Shown: piece after piece, positions 1 to 11,367 of the stretch
Layout: each line of letters begins with the position of its first letter
How positions within the stretch are numbered: the stretch's first letter is position 1
DNA from: Nemopilema nomurai
Lineage: Eukaryota; Cnidaria; Scyphozoa; Rhizostomeae; Rhizostomatidae
Assembly (NCBI GenBank): GCA_003864495.1
Contig: ML133454.1
Coordinates: forward strand, 2,771,233-2,835,232
Length of the DNA stretch: 64,000 bases
Reading direction: 5' to 3'
The notes under the pieces: model-generated
Database searches by the model: none
The model's input: only the letters and a program-made list of their open reading frames with translations
Told to the model about the DNA's origin: nothing
Program-made: the position numbers and the translations under genes

Positions 1-3000
1 GCGCGTTCCAGAGCTTGCTTGTAGATCCAACCAACATGAACCGGGTCGTCACCATCGATCGAAACATCTAGGCAACAATCAAATCAAGTTTCACAACAAG
101 TTTCATAGGAATGCACAAAAAGAAACGCAATTTCTTTTAGCGAATGCGTGAAACATGTCTTAAGTTAATGATCTGTCTGTGTAAAAACTCAACAGTTTTT
201 ATTTAGTGAAAAGATTCTTCTTCATAGAAACAGGGCGAAGAAAATACCTCCAAACGGGTGCTCTTGGTGCCATAAAATAACCCTCACATACTCAATACAG
301 TGCTCAGGAAGCCTCGGTGTGTGTGCAATTGTACACATGGGAAATGTCACCTGAAACATAACGAAACATTATCATTATATGCACATATACGACCAAAGAA
401 TAAAAAATCTAGACACTTCGTAGCTAATACTTTGAGGCAGAGTGTTTGGCTTGAAACAAGAGTCAACAAAAAGGTTGAACTTAGAGCTTTATTAATGTAT
501 GTAAAATAACAAACGAATTGAATTAAAATATGCGTAGTCACTACTTGCTGCGGCACTAGTACCATTTAACTATCGAGCCATTCAAATTGTTAGATTCTGA
601 GATATGAAATTTGTTCTTTCGAACATGCAAATACAAAGACCCTTTTCAGCTTTGATAGCCCATAGGCTATGCACTGCTCTGCACTGTTTTACGTCAATTT
701 GGAGTTGGTACTCAACCACTGCATAATTAGGTTATTCAATATCACACCAATGCTATGCTATGAGCCACAACGTTTTAAGCCAACACTTCATAGTTAAACG
801 AAACCTCTTGTAAAAATTCACTGCTTAAGTATGTATGCATTCATGTCATGTCACATACTTGGTGTCATGTCACGTCATGTCATCATTGTGCTCGAGTGTC
901 AATTAATAAAAAGCGCAAGTTATCGATAGCGACAATTTGTACGAGTGCTTACCTGTGGAGGAAATAAATCCAAATTGCACTCGATACAGGCTGTCATTCC
1001 TGGGATGATTACTCTTGCGTTTCCTTTAAAACCTTTTGACAAAAGGACAGCAAACTTTAGATGGCAACATTGCAATAAAAGGGGCTCGATAATATCGAAT
1101 TCAAGAAAGAAAAATATTCATATGCAGCAACACATGACTGTCTCTTAAATCTAAAACCCCGAAAAGTGAAACACGAAAAGTGGATACGTCCTAATTCAAG
1201 ATCGAATGTATGTTTTTCAAGGAAACACTATTGAACTTGGAATCCAGGATTGATTTAGTTAGTAAAGAAGGATCAGAATTTATTTACAGGGGATACGTAA
1301 GGTAGAGAGTAGCAAAAATCCCATTCAACAATTTTGGCCGGAATGGTAGATTTCTTGGTAGAAACAACATTTCACCTTCAGTTCCACCGTCTATGAGGGG
1401 AATGACCCCACCAATTACATTCCCATCTTCATCGTACTGCAACAGACTGTGCTAAAATGGATAAAATTAACCAATCAATACTAATAATAAAAATACATCA
1501 AATAATAAAAACATCACCAGCAAACAGTCATTACATCAGCATGATATGTTATGTTTCTTTAGACTTCAAAACCTACAAGGGGGACATTCATGTAAATTTA
1601 AAAAGCTTAATAATGGCAGTAGAATCTTATTCTCTTTAAAAAAAGCTTTGGTCTAAGCAAGTAATTTATGTGGAGAAACATTTTTAATGGGAACCCAGCT
1701 TAGTCCTAGCAAGGGAAAACTCTCCTTTCCTGAAAAGAAGAGGGAGACAAAATTGTAAGAAGATAGGCCGGCCTACCAACATTCCGTTTATCCATCTTCT
1801 GGCTACGATTGAGTCTAGGCCACAGACCACGATGTTGAAGCCTAGGTTGGAAGAAAATTGCAAATTTGTCTCTATTCAGCATTTTCTTTAAACGAATTTC
1901 TCACAAGCATGCTCGAAAATAAAAACTTTTGGCATCATCAATGAAACGTATTGACCACTCATCTTGTACCTGGCTATATCTAAACCATTAATTGATCTAT
2001 ACCTAATCATTATAAAGACATGGCATCGATGGCTCAAATCAGCAAGAAGAGAACCTTAGATCATCATTCGCTGAAATTTTCTAAACTAATTTCCTAGCAT
2101 CAGCTACCAACGGCTGCCTATCTTTATCAGATGAAGTGTCATTAGACTTTTACAAGACTTGATTTAGGGGGCCATCCTTGTTCGATCGTTCGGGCTTTGA
2201 GGCTATGAAGTTACTTAAACGGCTTTAGATCTCATTAATAATCTTCCCTCACAGTATAAGAATAATCCTTATCCTTTAAAGATTGAATAATTGTGCGGTA
2301 GCAAAACAATTTCCAATATATTGAGCTTCAAAAATAATTTAATTACGAAAAACACTTACTTGAGTAAAAATTTTCATCTTTGTCTTGTATCTTGCAAAAG
2401 TGTCTGCAATTGGTTAGGGTAAGCAATCGTACGGGAGGGGTGACAGTGGGGAATTTCTCTGGAACATAACAAGCAATTAAGGGTTCCATCCCCTTTTTGA
2501 TGATAGACTGCTATGGGACGCACCAAAACACAAAGATATCAACACAAATCTTATCTAGTCTGTCCATATGGTCAAATTAGTATTCAAGATGCAATATATT
2601 ACCATTAAGTAAATGAGGCTAAATAGAGGTCTTAATGGAGCAGTACAGAAGTATGTGTCTACGAGGAAAATGCTCATTAAATGCCAATCAATTTAAAAAA
2701 TTTCCTCTAGAGATCAGTTGTTTCATTGCTAATATGTGCCTATTAGATGGGGTAGGTTGGTGACTGAAAATGGCATCTAGGACATGTAGCTAAGATTACT
2801 AACTTACTAAAGAAAATACCTTACTATTTAGAAACATACTTTACTTGATTACCTCTCATAGCTTAGAGAAGCCCCAGTAGTTATAAAGATTGGTATAATA
2901 TTCGGCAAACTTGACACGTGAATAAAAAAGGATACGGCACCACCTGGCAACCGTGAACACGATTGTTGACGAATTCCGCAGCCACCACCGCTTTCGGCCT

Positions 3001-6000
3001 GTTCACATCTTTGGGCCTAGAAATAGGGTTTAGAATAACCAATTATATTTTCCACACGATAGAATGATTTCCAATTCCCCCCAAACTGAACTCGTCCATG
3101 ATGAATAAACATAGCATAAACTTAACCAGGCCAAGAGGCCTCTGCAGTCGCAGATACCTTCAGACTCTCTTTATGCTTCAACATGTCCACCATTTATCAA
3201 TTAGCGTGATTTGCAACCACAATAAATGGTGACATATGGTGAGGATTTCTTTTTGAGGATACTTCTCTTCAATTTCATGCGTTTACCTGAACAGAAACTG
3301 GCGATTCAAGTTGGAGACATCAATTGTGTCCATGTCAATAACCTCAATATGGACAAATCCCATTAAGGCCTAAAAATGAAAAACAGTAGACTTTGACAAT
3401 CAGCTGCTCATTTGCCTCTTCCACCCTTCAAGTGCTACAATAAGTCAACCTGCGATTAACTGTCATTGATTTTGATGTTGCTGTTGTTGTTTCTGCCTAC
3501 TGTTTTTGTTGGTCTGCGCCCTTTCTTGAGACAAGTATTGCGCTTCCATCAGTAAATCAGAACAGAGTATTCAAAAGTCATACTTAATTTCCTACTTATT
3601 AAAAAACAGAACAAAATAAACTATTTAAATCATTGGTTACATATAAAAAGGCAGCTTGAATATAGATTTGTTTGAATATAGATTAGTTGAGGAACATTTG
3701 GATGTTAAGCTAGTTAAGCTGCAAACCTATCTCAATGCTCAAGAAAATGCAAACTGCAAACTAGAGATAATGCAAAACAGAATACCAGGTCCTTAAGCAG
3801 TTCACAACCAAGGCCACCAGCTCCAATAACCAGCACCTTTGCATTCTCTCTAAAGAACTGGAAATTCTGAAACAGAAACAAATTAAAATGATAAAAGTCA
3901 GTTTAGTGCAGCCGCTTAACCTCAAAAAATGGACGAATTGTGCATTTTATGATACAAGCATGAGATTTGGTACAAATACACAATTTGACATGCTGATCAA
4001 GATGGGATGCAGACCCCACTTCAAAAATGCCCTAAAAGCTATTTTTAGACTGGGGTACCGGCACCCAGTCCCTCTTTTGGTCTTCTTCCATATCTTTTAA
4101 ACTATGCAAGACATAAATCTGAAAATTAGTTTTCTGGTGTAATTTGTCATGCTGATTAAGATGAGATGCAGACCCCACTTCAAAAACACCACAAGAATCT
4201 ATTTTTAGACTGGGGTACCTGTACCCAGTCCTTTTTTGCTCTTCCTCTATATCTTTTAAACTGCACTGATCTCTATATATTTTAGAATCAGTGCCTATGT
4301 GTGTCTGGGTGTTTGAATTGTATGCTGTTGGTTATAGAAAAGTATCTTCTTTGACGATAAAACATGTACATAGTAAACTACTTGTACCAAATTACTTTAA
4401 AGCAACATTTGTATGAGGGAATCCTGGTTCTTACAAGATATGCATTAGACCAAAAACAATAAAATTAAACTTTGTGATACTTCACTTCTTCATGAACGTA
4501 CATTTTCACTTGCTTCAAAATCTGAGTCTGCTAGTGGGCCACTTCGCTCTGCAATATTTCTTGCATATTTCCACCTCTTTCTCAAATTTGGATTGCATGA
4601 GAATTGCTCATCAACTTCCATGCTGTCATGAAAAAAGATAGTATCTTTTACAATTTAACACCACAAAGCTTCACATCAGACAAGAATTGTAATATTGAAA
4701 AACAATTTGACAATCTCTTGACTAATAAACAATATTAGTATGTACAAAAAAAGGGGATACTTTTGCTTGTCTATGGCAAATAGGGTAAGCATGAATAGTA
4801 TTATGCTCTTAGTTATCATTCGAAAACAGGCATTTATAAAAAGCCCTGGATGCCCTATTCACAAGCACAGCAAAAATGGCCAAACACCCAAAGAAAAGCA
4901 AAACCTTGCGTATATGCAAATTCACAGAATATAGCTAAAAAACATGTGGATGGCTCAGTTGTTAAAGGCACTGACTATGGACCCAAGGGTCTGTGGTTCA
5001 AGTCCCTGACATGACCAAACTTTCACCCAGAGTGAGGAGAGTTGCCATCTCACTATAATTCATGGCATAAGGAATCGCGAGAAGTTGGTCATTTTGAGAA
5101 GGACCAGAAATCTGCTCAATTAGCTGTCCTTAGAAAGCTGTCCTTACATCTGTCCAGTATAAGCTGTCCTTAGAAAATACCTATGGGTGCTAGGTAGAAA
5201 CAAATATAAGGGCAACTTATGAACTTAAACAACACATTTAGACTTTCCCCCTAGCTATTGGCTGACAAAGTTTCTTCATCTTCAGCATGCAAAAACAAGC
5301 CATCTTCCAAAGAGTAAAACATTTTCTTTTATGTGTACCTTTCAATGCATTAGTTAGCATACTAAGGATGAGTGTTATCAATTTTGTGTGCAATTCCAGC
5401 TGATGAAAATAGGAAACGGTTTCTAGGTGCCTGACTGACTGCAGCATCGTGCATTGTAAGCTTGACTATGCATGTCTGTCACTTTTATCTTACTGTTTTC
5501 AATCAACAGGCATACATGCTTAATTTGAATATATAGGTTCGGTTTAGGGGTGTGAAGATTTTAGGCACACTAAGCGTCAGAAATACTTAAGAACTCAGAG
5601 TAAACATCGCTTCAAGCTATATCTGCAATTTGACATCATCTAACACTTGACTTCTTCTAACTTAGAATCTTAGAATCTACAATTAAAATTGAGACTTGGC
5701 AGGCATTATGAAGCTTTTTATTCAAGTGTTTAACTAACCCTGTTGAAATCTATAATAACCGAGCATATCTACATGTTTGTTGCTGTGTAACGTAAATCTT
5801 GCTTGCTCGTTCGGGTGAAATGCTTAAATGTTTCATAAGGTGAAATTCGTGATTCTTCTTTAAATTCGTTTGCTTTTTCGAATTTAGTGCTTCTACATGC
5901 AAAAACAGATATGGGTAAACAATTTTCACAAAAAACATAATGAAGTTAGCCAAACGAAACGGAACTACAGCTGCAATTACAGAAAACGCTCACCTATCGT

Positions 6001-6007
6001 CCGCCAT
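1..6007 (-). CDS. UBA3: UBA3, NEDD8-activating enzyme E1 catalytic subunit (3' end outside window)
   Basis: Catalytic half of the heterodimeric NEDD8 E1 (partner NAE1); it adenylates NEDD8 and carries it as a thioester before passing it to the E2 that modifies cullins. Exons on the minus strand, 5' to 3': 5994-6007, 4502-4622, 3786-3866, 3287-3369, 2936-3016, 2360-2403, 1777-1841, 1376-1451, 953-1032, 248-350 and 1-67 (cut by the edge). Reading phase closes at every junction. The start MADD is split by the first intron. Visible family signatures in order: nucleotide-binding loop [60 protein letters not shown], the zinc-type CIEC pair, and the catalytic cysteine in [20 protein letters not shown], then [11 protein letters not shown]. 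The C-terminal ubiquitin-fold domain lies left of the window. Identification is very secure; exon edges were read by eye. Confidence 0.96.
3965..4262. repeat. Two-copy direct repeat containing a hairpin, in a UBA3 intron
   Basis: Two diverged copies about 159 bp apart share the run TGCAGACCCCACTTCAAAAA, then an inverted repeat around TAGACTGGGGTACC and ACCCAGTCC, then the tail TATCTTTTAAACT. Each copy could fold into a GC-rich stem in otherwise AT-rich intron DNA. It looks like a tandemly duplicated repeat; I do not recognise the family. Confidence 0.6.
4945..5210 (+). mobile_element. tRNA-derived SINE (approximate ends)
   Basis: The head resembles a tRNA gene: TGGCTCAGTTGTTAAAGG at 4951 fits an RNA polymerase III A box, and GGTTCAAGTCC at 4995-5005 is an essentially perfect B box, at normal tRNA spacing. 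No full cloverleaf or acceptor stem can be built, and about 200 bp of unrelated sequence follows, as expected of a SINE rather than a functional tRNA. It lies in UBA3 intron 1 between exons 4502-4622 and 5994-6007, antisense to the gene. The 3' end is not defined. Confidence 0.6.
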
Positions 6008-7080
6008 CTTGCATGACCTCTTAGGAGGCAACCTCGGTTGGATGAAATGGGGGCAAATTAGTGGAGAGCGGGGTGGTTGGAATTGGGAACTTTGAGGTGA
6101 CATCCGACATTGTTTTACCTCATGCTTTTCAAAAACTATGAATTGGGCTACATCAGTGGAATTTTTGCAATTGATGGAAATTTCTTTCGACAAGGTCCGG
6201 GGACCCCTGAATCAACTGGTTTTCTCAACGTAGCTTTTACGTGAGGCTGGATTGGAATATTTTAAGATTCTATTAAATTTTATAGCGTGATTTCATTAAT
6301 GAAAGTTCGCTTGTAAACGTGAATACCCATCTATTTGTATGGGAATTCGTGAATCCATAATTTCCATGTTGGAATTCACGAAAGCTTTTAAAGGGATGGG
6401 ACACAAAAATGTTGATATGTATGCTCATTTCATGTTTTAGTTTGAAATATGATTCCAAAAAAGAGAGCTTTCTATTGCTTACCCCCTTTTAGGGGGCTAC
6501 CTCAAGCACCCGATACGATTCGACTGACCATGATTTAGGTTTTCACGCTGCATGTAAAGTCCACCTGTTTTGTCCATCAAGACAGCGTGGAAGTTTGCAA
6601 AACAAACAGTGCCTCTAATACGCAATCACATATTCGTACAAAAAGTGGACATGTCATAAAGTTAAAAGCTTCATTGATACAAATGATAATGTTCCCTTGA
6701 ACTTCATAAAACCTGTCACAAACGAGGCTTCCCAATTAGAGCACCTTGTGCTTCTCGAGTGTCTTGTAAAACGCAAGTGGAAAAAGTTAAGAAAAAGTAA
6801 CCTCTGAGTTATTTTTCTCAAATAAATTTCAGAACTATTACATACATTACAGAGTTATCAGTAAGGTTAATGATTAGAAAGCCTTATATGTTTAGCGATT
6901 TCTTAACTGATTTAGGATGGCCAAAAACAGGAACTCGTTGGCCTTTGACAGTCACTTTTCGGCAAAAAGCGTACATTTTATGGTTTATAAAATACTATTC
7001 ATCTTTTTTTATCTTTACAAGCAGAAGGTTTCGATCCTCTATAGTAAGTATTTAAGTCTAGCAATTATAGATAAGCTTGT
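6008..7080. other. Intergenic: UBA3 upstream region and galaxin-like downstream region
   Basis: No convincing gene. The right part lies downstream of the galaxin-like gene; the left part must hold the UBA3 promoter, but no TATA box or other clear element was found. Short open frames here have no recognisable similarity and no splice support. Confidence 0.6.
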
Positions 7081-7086
7081 TTTATT
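7081..7086 (-). promoter_or_regulatory. Polyadenylation signal AATAAA of the galaxin-like gene
   Basis: AATAAA on the minus strand, about 87 bases past the TAG stop at 7173-7175, a suitable distance for 3' end formation of this gene. Confidence 0.55.
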
Positions 7087-7172
7087 AACTGCCATTGTCA
7101 TCGTGCGTATGTTCTGTTGAATGTTAGTGCTTATTTGATCTTAGCACCTCGTGTTCCAGATATTCTCCCAGC

Positions 7173-10100
7173 CTAGCCTCGGTAGATGAGATTCGCACAC
7201 TTGGTGGAATCACTTGATCGCTTCTTTCTGTGCGCATGCTCTGTAGCCGAGCCCCTACCAGACACCGTGTCAACCATCTGCTCTTCCCATTTGTCGTTTA
7301 GGTCTCTCTTGCTTGCATGCTGCACGCGGGACAGGTCTCTTCTCGAGATGATACTCGCGTCGGTCTGCAACTTCCTGCGAACAACATTGTTATCGCACCA
7401 AAGTGCCCTTCTCTCAATCACGTGCCTCCCACACACCTCATACTTGGCCCTTTCAAACTCGCACTCCTTGAAGCAGAACATGGTCTTTATGTAATACATG
7501 CGCTCGCCACACTTCTTGTAGAATCCAGTCAGGTAGATCGTGCAATTGAAGCAAAAGTGAGAGTACCTATCATACAGTTTGTTGCAGCAAACAGCGTGTC
7601 GGCCTTGCTTGTTGTACAGCTTCCCGGAGAAGCAAAACTGCTCCTCCAAACTGTACACTGTTGTATTGCACACTGCATAGAGACTGGAGTTGTAGATAGT
7701 GTTGTTCCAGCAAAACTGAGTCGATGTATTGAAGATCAACTTCCTGCAGAAGGAATTTTGTGCCGTGTTACCTAGAGCATTACCACGTATGGGCATATTA
7801 AGGTTTAAACATCTTCTCAATCATTAACCGATTACGTTTGGAGGCAACGAGAAACTTTGCTATGCTGTACAACGTTCGTAACCTTTTCAATTACACATAT
7901 CTTTTCTCAAACAAAGTAAAGTCTTTGCATCATGAAGCTTTCAAAACAGTTCACACTTTAAAGTTTCAAAGAGATTGACAAAACAACAACCGCCTTAACC
8001 ACTTTTCCAGTTATGACCTCAATTTGAGCCAATGAAGGGTCTGCTGATCATGATAGCTCGGGTTCCGCAGTTAGAATATTTCTTTAATCAAAATGACATC
8101 TATATGATACGGCACTGTTAAATAAGAGTAATCTTACCCGCAGCATTCTGCTTCCTTCACCCCTCGAAACAAAACTCCATCACAGCATCGGTCATCCGCC
8201 TTTCGAACGAATGTCTTTTCGCCACCTGTAAGGAATAAATGCTTATTAAAAAAGGGAACCGACATGAGTAACTGCATACTTAAAAAGTGACAAAGGCGTG
8301 TGGCAAAAGAAGATCTAGTTCTTTTTGATATTCAAAAAATACAAAAACTCACATTTTGAAATCGATTTTCTTCCATAGCCCCGATGCAGTATCTTCATTT
8401 TTCTGGCAGCTAAAAATTGTTTAAGCCAGCTGCGGAATCGACTTTGCAATGCAAGTCTCCAATGGTACGGCAAAATACTTTTGCAAGCTTTCCTTAACAC
8501 GTTGCTTTTCATTCTCATAATAGTTCTCTGTATCTTCCTATTGCAAATACATTCTGTAGACATGCTTCCCTTTCTTCTATCTTTGTAGATTCCTTTGTGT
8601 CTTGTTGGAAATTTACAAAGTAGATGCCTTAGGCCTTCTAGAATCTGCAGAATACGCTGCCTACACCTCCGTAAATAAACTTTATTCCCAAATCTATTCT
8701 TTCTTCTCCCAAAAAACTTTCTTCGTCTTGACTTTCTGCCTCTATTCAATGAAGATGGTCGTTTTCTGATGTAAACAACTTTGTTTTGATAGTATGAGCC
8801 TTTGCTTTGTCCCTTTCGTCTATATCCCTGCATCTTTCTCCTCGTAACGTATACCTTATTTCGTAGTCTACCTTGTTTTGTCATCGTAAATTTTCTTCGT
8901 CTTGACTTTCTGCCTCTATTCAATGAAGATGGTCGTTTTCTGATGTAAACAACTTTGTTTTGATAGTATGAGCCTTTGCTTTGTCCCTTTCGTCTATATC
9001 CCTGATCTTTCTCCTCGTAACGTATACCTTATTTCGTAGTCTACCTTGTTTTGTCATCGTAAATTTTCTTGTCTTGACTTTCTGCCTCTATTCAATGAAG
9101 ATGGTCGTTTTCTGATGTAAACAACTTTGTTTTGATAGTATGAGCCTTTGCTTTGTCCCTTTCGTCTATATCCCTGCATCTTTCTCCTCGTAACGTATAC
9201 CTTATTTCGTAGTCTACCTTGTTTTGTCATCGTAAATTTTCTTTGTCTTGACTTTCTGCCTCTATTCAATGAAGATGGTCGTTTTCTGATGTAAACAACT
9301 TTGTTTTGATAGTATGAGCCTTTGCTTTGTCCCTTTCGTCTATATCCCTGCATCTTTCTCCTCGTAACGTATACCTTATTTCGTAGTCTACTTTGTTTTG
9401 TCATCGTAAACTTTCTTCGTCTTGACTTTCTGCCTCTATTCAATGAAGATGGTCGTTTTCTGATGTAAACAACTTTGTTTTGGTAGTATGAGCCTTTGCT
9501 TTGTCCCTTTCGTCTATATCCCTGCATCTTTCTCCTCGTAACGTATACCTTATTTCGTAGTCTACCTTGTTTTGTCATCGTAAACTTTCTTTGTCTTGAC
9601 TTTCTGCCTCTATTCAATGAAGATGGTCGTTTTCTGTTGTAAACAACTTTGTTTTGATAGTATGAGCCTTTGCTTTGTCCCTTTCGTCTATATCCCTCAT
9701 CTTTCTCCTCGTAACGTATACCTTATTTCGTAGTCTACTTTTTTGTCATCGTAAACTTTCTTTGTCTTGACTTTCTGCCTCTATTCAATGAAGATGGTCG
9801 CCTTCTTATGTAAACAACTTTGTTTTGGTAGTATGAGCCTTTGCTTTGTCCCTTTCGTCTATATCCCTTCATCTTTCTCCTCGTAACGTATACCTTATTT
9901 CGTAGTCTACTTTGTTTTGTCATCGTAAACTTTCTTTGTCTTGACTTTCTGCCTCTATTCAATGAAGATGGTCGCCTTCTTATGTAAACAACTTTGTTTT
10001 GGTAGTATGAGCCTTTGCTTTGTTCCTTTCGTCTATATCCCTTCATCTTTCTCCTCGTAACGTATACCTTATTTCGTAGTCTACTTTGTTTTGTCATCGT

Positions 10101-11307
10101 AAACTTTCTTTGTCTTGAGTTTCTGCCTCTATTCAATGAAGATGGTCGTTTTCTGTTGTAAACAACTTTGTTTTGGTAGTATGAGCCTTTGCTTTGTCCC
10201 TTTCGTCTATACCCCTGCATCTTTCTCCTCGTAACGTATACCTTATTTCGTAGTCTACCTTGTTTTGTCATCGTGAAATTTCTTTGTCTTGACTTTCTGC
10301 CTCTATTCAGTGTAGGTGGTTCTTTTCCGTTGCTTATAACTTTGTTTTGGTAGTATGAGCCTTTGCTTTCTCCCTTTCGTCTATACACTTTGATCTTCTT
10401 CCTCGGTACATGTACCTTACTTCGTAGCCTACTTTGTTTGATAACGTTTAACTTCGGTCCCTTTTCGCCTTTACCAACGGTCAATGAAGGTTGCACGCCA
10501 TTGTTTTCAGCTTTATTTTGGTAGTAGGAGCCTTTTATTTGTTCCTGTTCCTTATACCCAACCTCGCCCTTATTAAAGACTGTCATCTTATGCTCTTTCG
10601 TTGGATACTTGGTAGTGGCAGGTTTCTTCTTTTTCCTGAATCCTTTCTGAATATGGGATCGGGCATCACCTTCCGTCACTGTATGCTCAAAGCCATACTC
10701 TTTGCTGCCAACGGGCCTTTTTCCATTCGCCTTAATCTCTGATTGGCATCCTTCGACGCCTTGTTTATCGCTACAAGTGACTTTCCCGTTTTCGTTCACG
10801 GCAGTTTCTGTGTAGGCCGATTCAGGCTGTTCCTTGCCGCGCGGATCATTCTTTGCCGGCTCCAAAGGCTCGTCGTGATGGAAGCGGATGTCTTCGCTGA
10901 GCTTCTCGATGTCTGAAAGAGCGCTTTCCGCGCCGCACACGTCGCTCGTCAGTATGTACGCGGCAACAGCCATCCACATCAGAAGAAGCATCCTTGTCAA
11001 AAGGAAGGTTGACAAAAGTTAGTTAAATCATCACAACAAGGAGCATTCAAACCCATTTGCAGAATCAACGTAAACAACTTCAGTGCGCTAGTGATGACTA
11101 CCCTTTGCGCGCGGCTTTAATCACGCGGAAACTTATACACCGAGCGAATGTAACTACTGGAAATGCATATGAACAAAAGATGCCGCTTTATTAATAAGGC
11201 GGTTAACTGTACCTAGACAATGTTTAAAATATACGCACCAGAATAGCACAACTACAGAAAGCAAAAAGGTTTATTGTTAAGAGCTCCACTTACTTGAATG
11301 CAGGCAT
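7173..11307 (-). CDS. Secreted galaxin-like protein with a long basic tandem-repeat domain
   Basis: Exons: 11294-11307, 10992-8353, 8225-8138, 7743-7173. Exon 1 encodes MPAF and splices in phase into a hydrophobic signal peptide (KMLLLMWMAVAAYI). Next comes a mixed-charge stretch (SDIEKLSEDIRFHHDEP), then about ten copies of a 58-residue unit rich in Lys and Arg (KGSYYQNK, LNRGRKSRQRKF, KVYVTRRKMQGYRRK). Exon 3 gives a galaxin motif with paired cysteines (DRCCDGVLF, EAECCG). Exon 4 holds five or six further cysteine repeats (TQFCWNNTIY, HAVCCNKLYD), mostly with single instead of double cysteines, then a convertase-like HRKKRSS site. Galaxins are extracellular matrix proteins, known from coral skeleton; a matrix role here is inference. 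Exon 2 is broken by four small deletions (about 9004, 9070, 9697, 9741) totalling 5 bases. Putting 5 bases back makes all splice phases agree (about 1,105 aa), so these may be assembly errors; otherwise this is a recent pseudogene. Confidence 0.75.
8700..10440 (-). repeat. 174-bp coding minisatellite, about ten copies
   Basis: Near-identical 174-bp units, recognisable by CTTTCTGCCTCTATTCAATG, recur at 8741, 8915, 9087 (two bases short) and onward to about 10300. Each encodes one 58-residue basic unit of the galaxin-like protein. Central copies are almost identical, while the first copy (10340-10530) and the last (below 8720) have drifted, the usual picture of an array kept uniform by unequal exchange. 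Confidence 0.9.
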
Positions 11308-11358
11308 CTTGCTGATACCTTCAAGGCCCCGTCTCCGTAACTGCCTTGCAGAGCCTCA

Positions 11359-11365
11359 TTTTATA
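11359..11365 (-). promoter_or_regulatory. TATA box of the galaxin-like gene
   Basis: TATAAAA on the minus strand, 52 bases upstream of the ATG at 11307. The spacing fits a TATA-driven promoter with a short 5' leader. Among the genes here this is the only clear TATA box, in keeping with a tissue-specific secreted product rather than a housekeeping gene (inference). Confidence 0.6.
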
Positions 11366-11367
11366 CT

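Noticed and set aside
4951..5005. Functional tRNA gene
   Set aside because: A and B boxes are present, but no complete cloverleaf or acceptor stem could be formed; a SINE head fits better.
7317..7775. 152-codon plus-strand open frame
   Set aside because: It is antisense to the cysteine-rich exon of the galaxin-like gene, and its composition follows from that exon.
8315..9617. Two separate basic-repeat proteins starting MNRGRKSR
   Set aside because: The apparent starts are internal TTG codons of repeat units created by frame breaks; the units belong to one exon of the galaxin-like gene.
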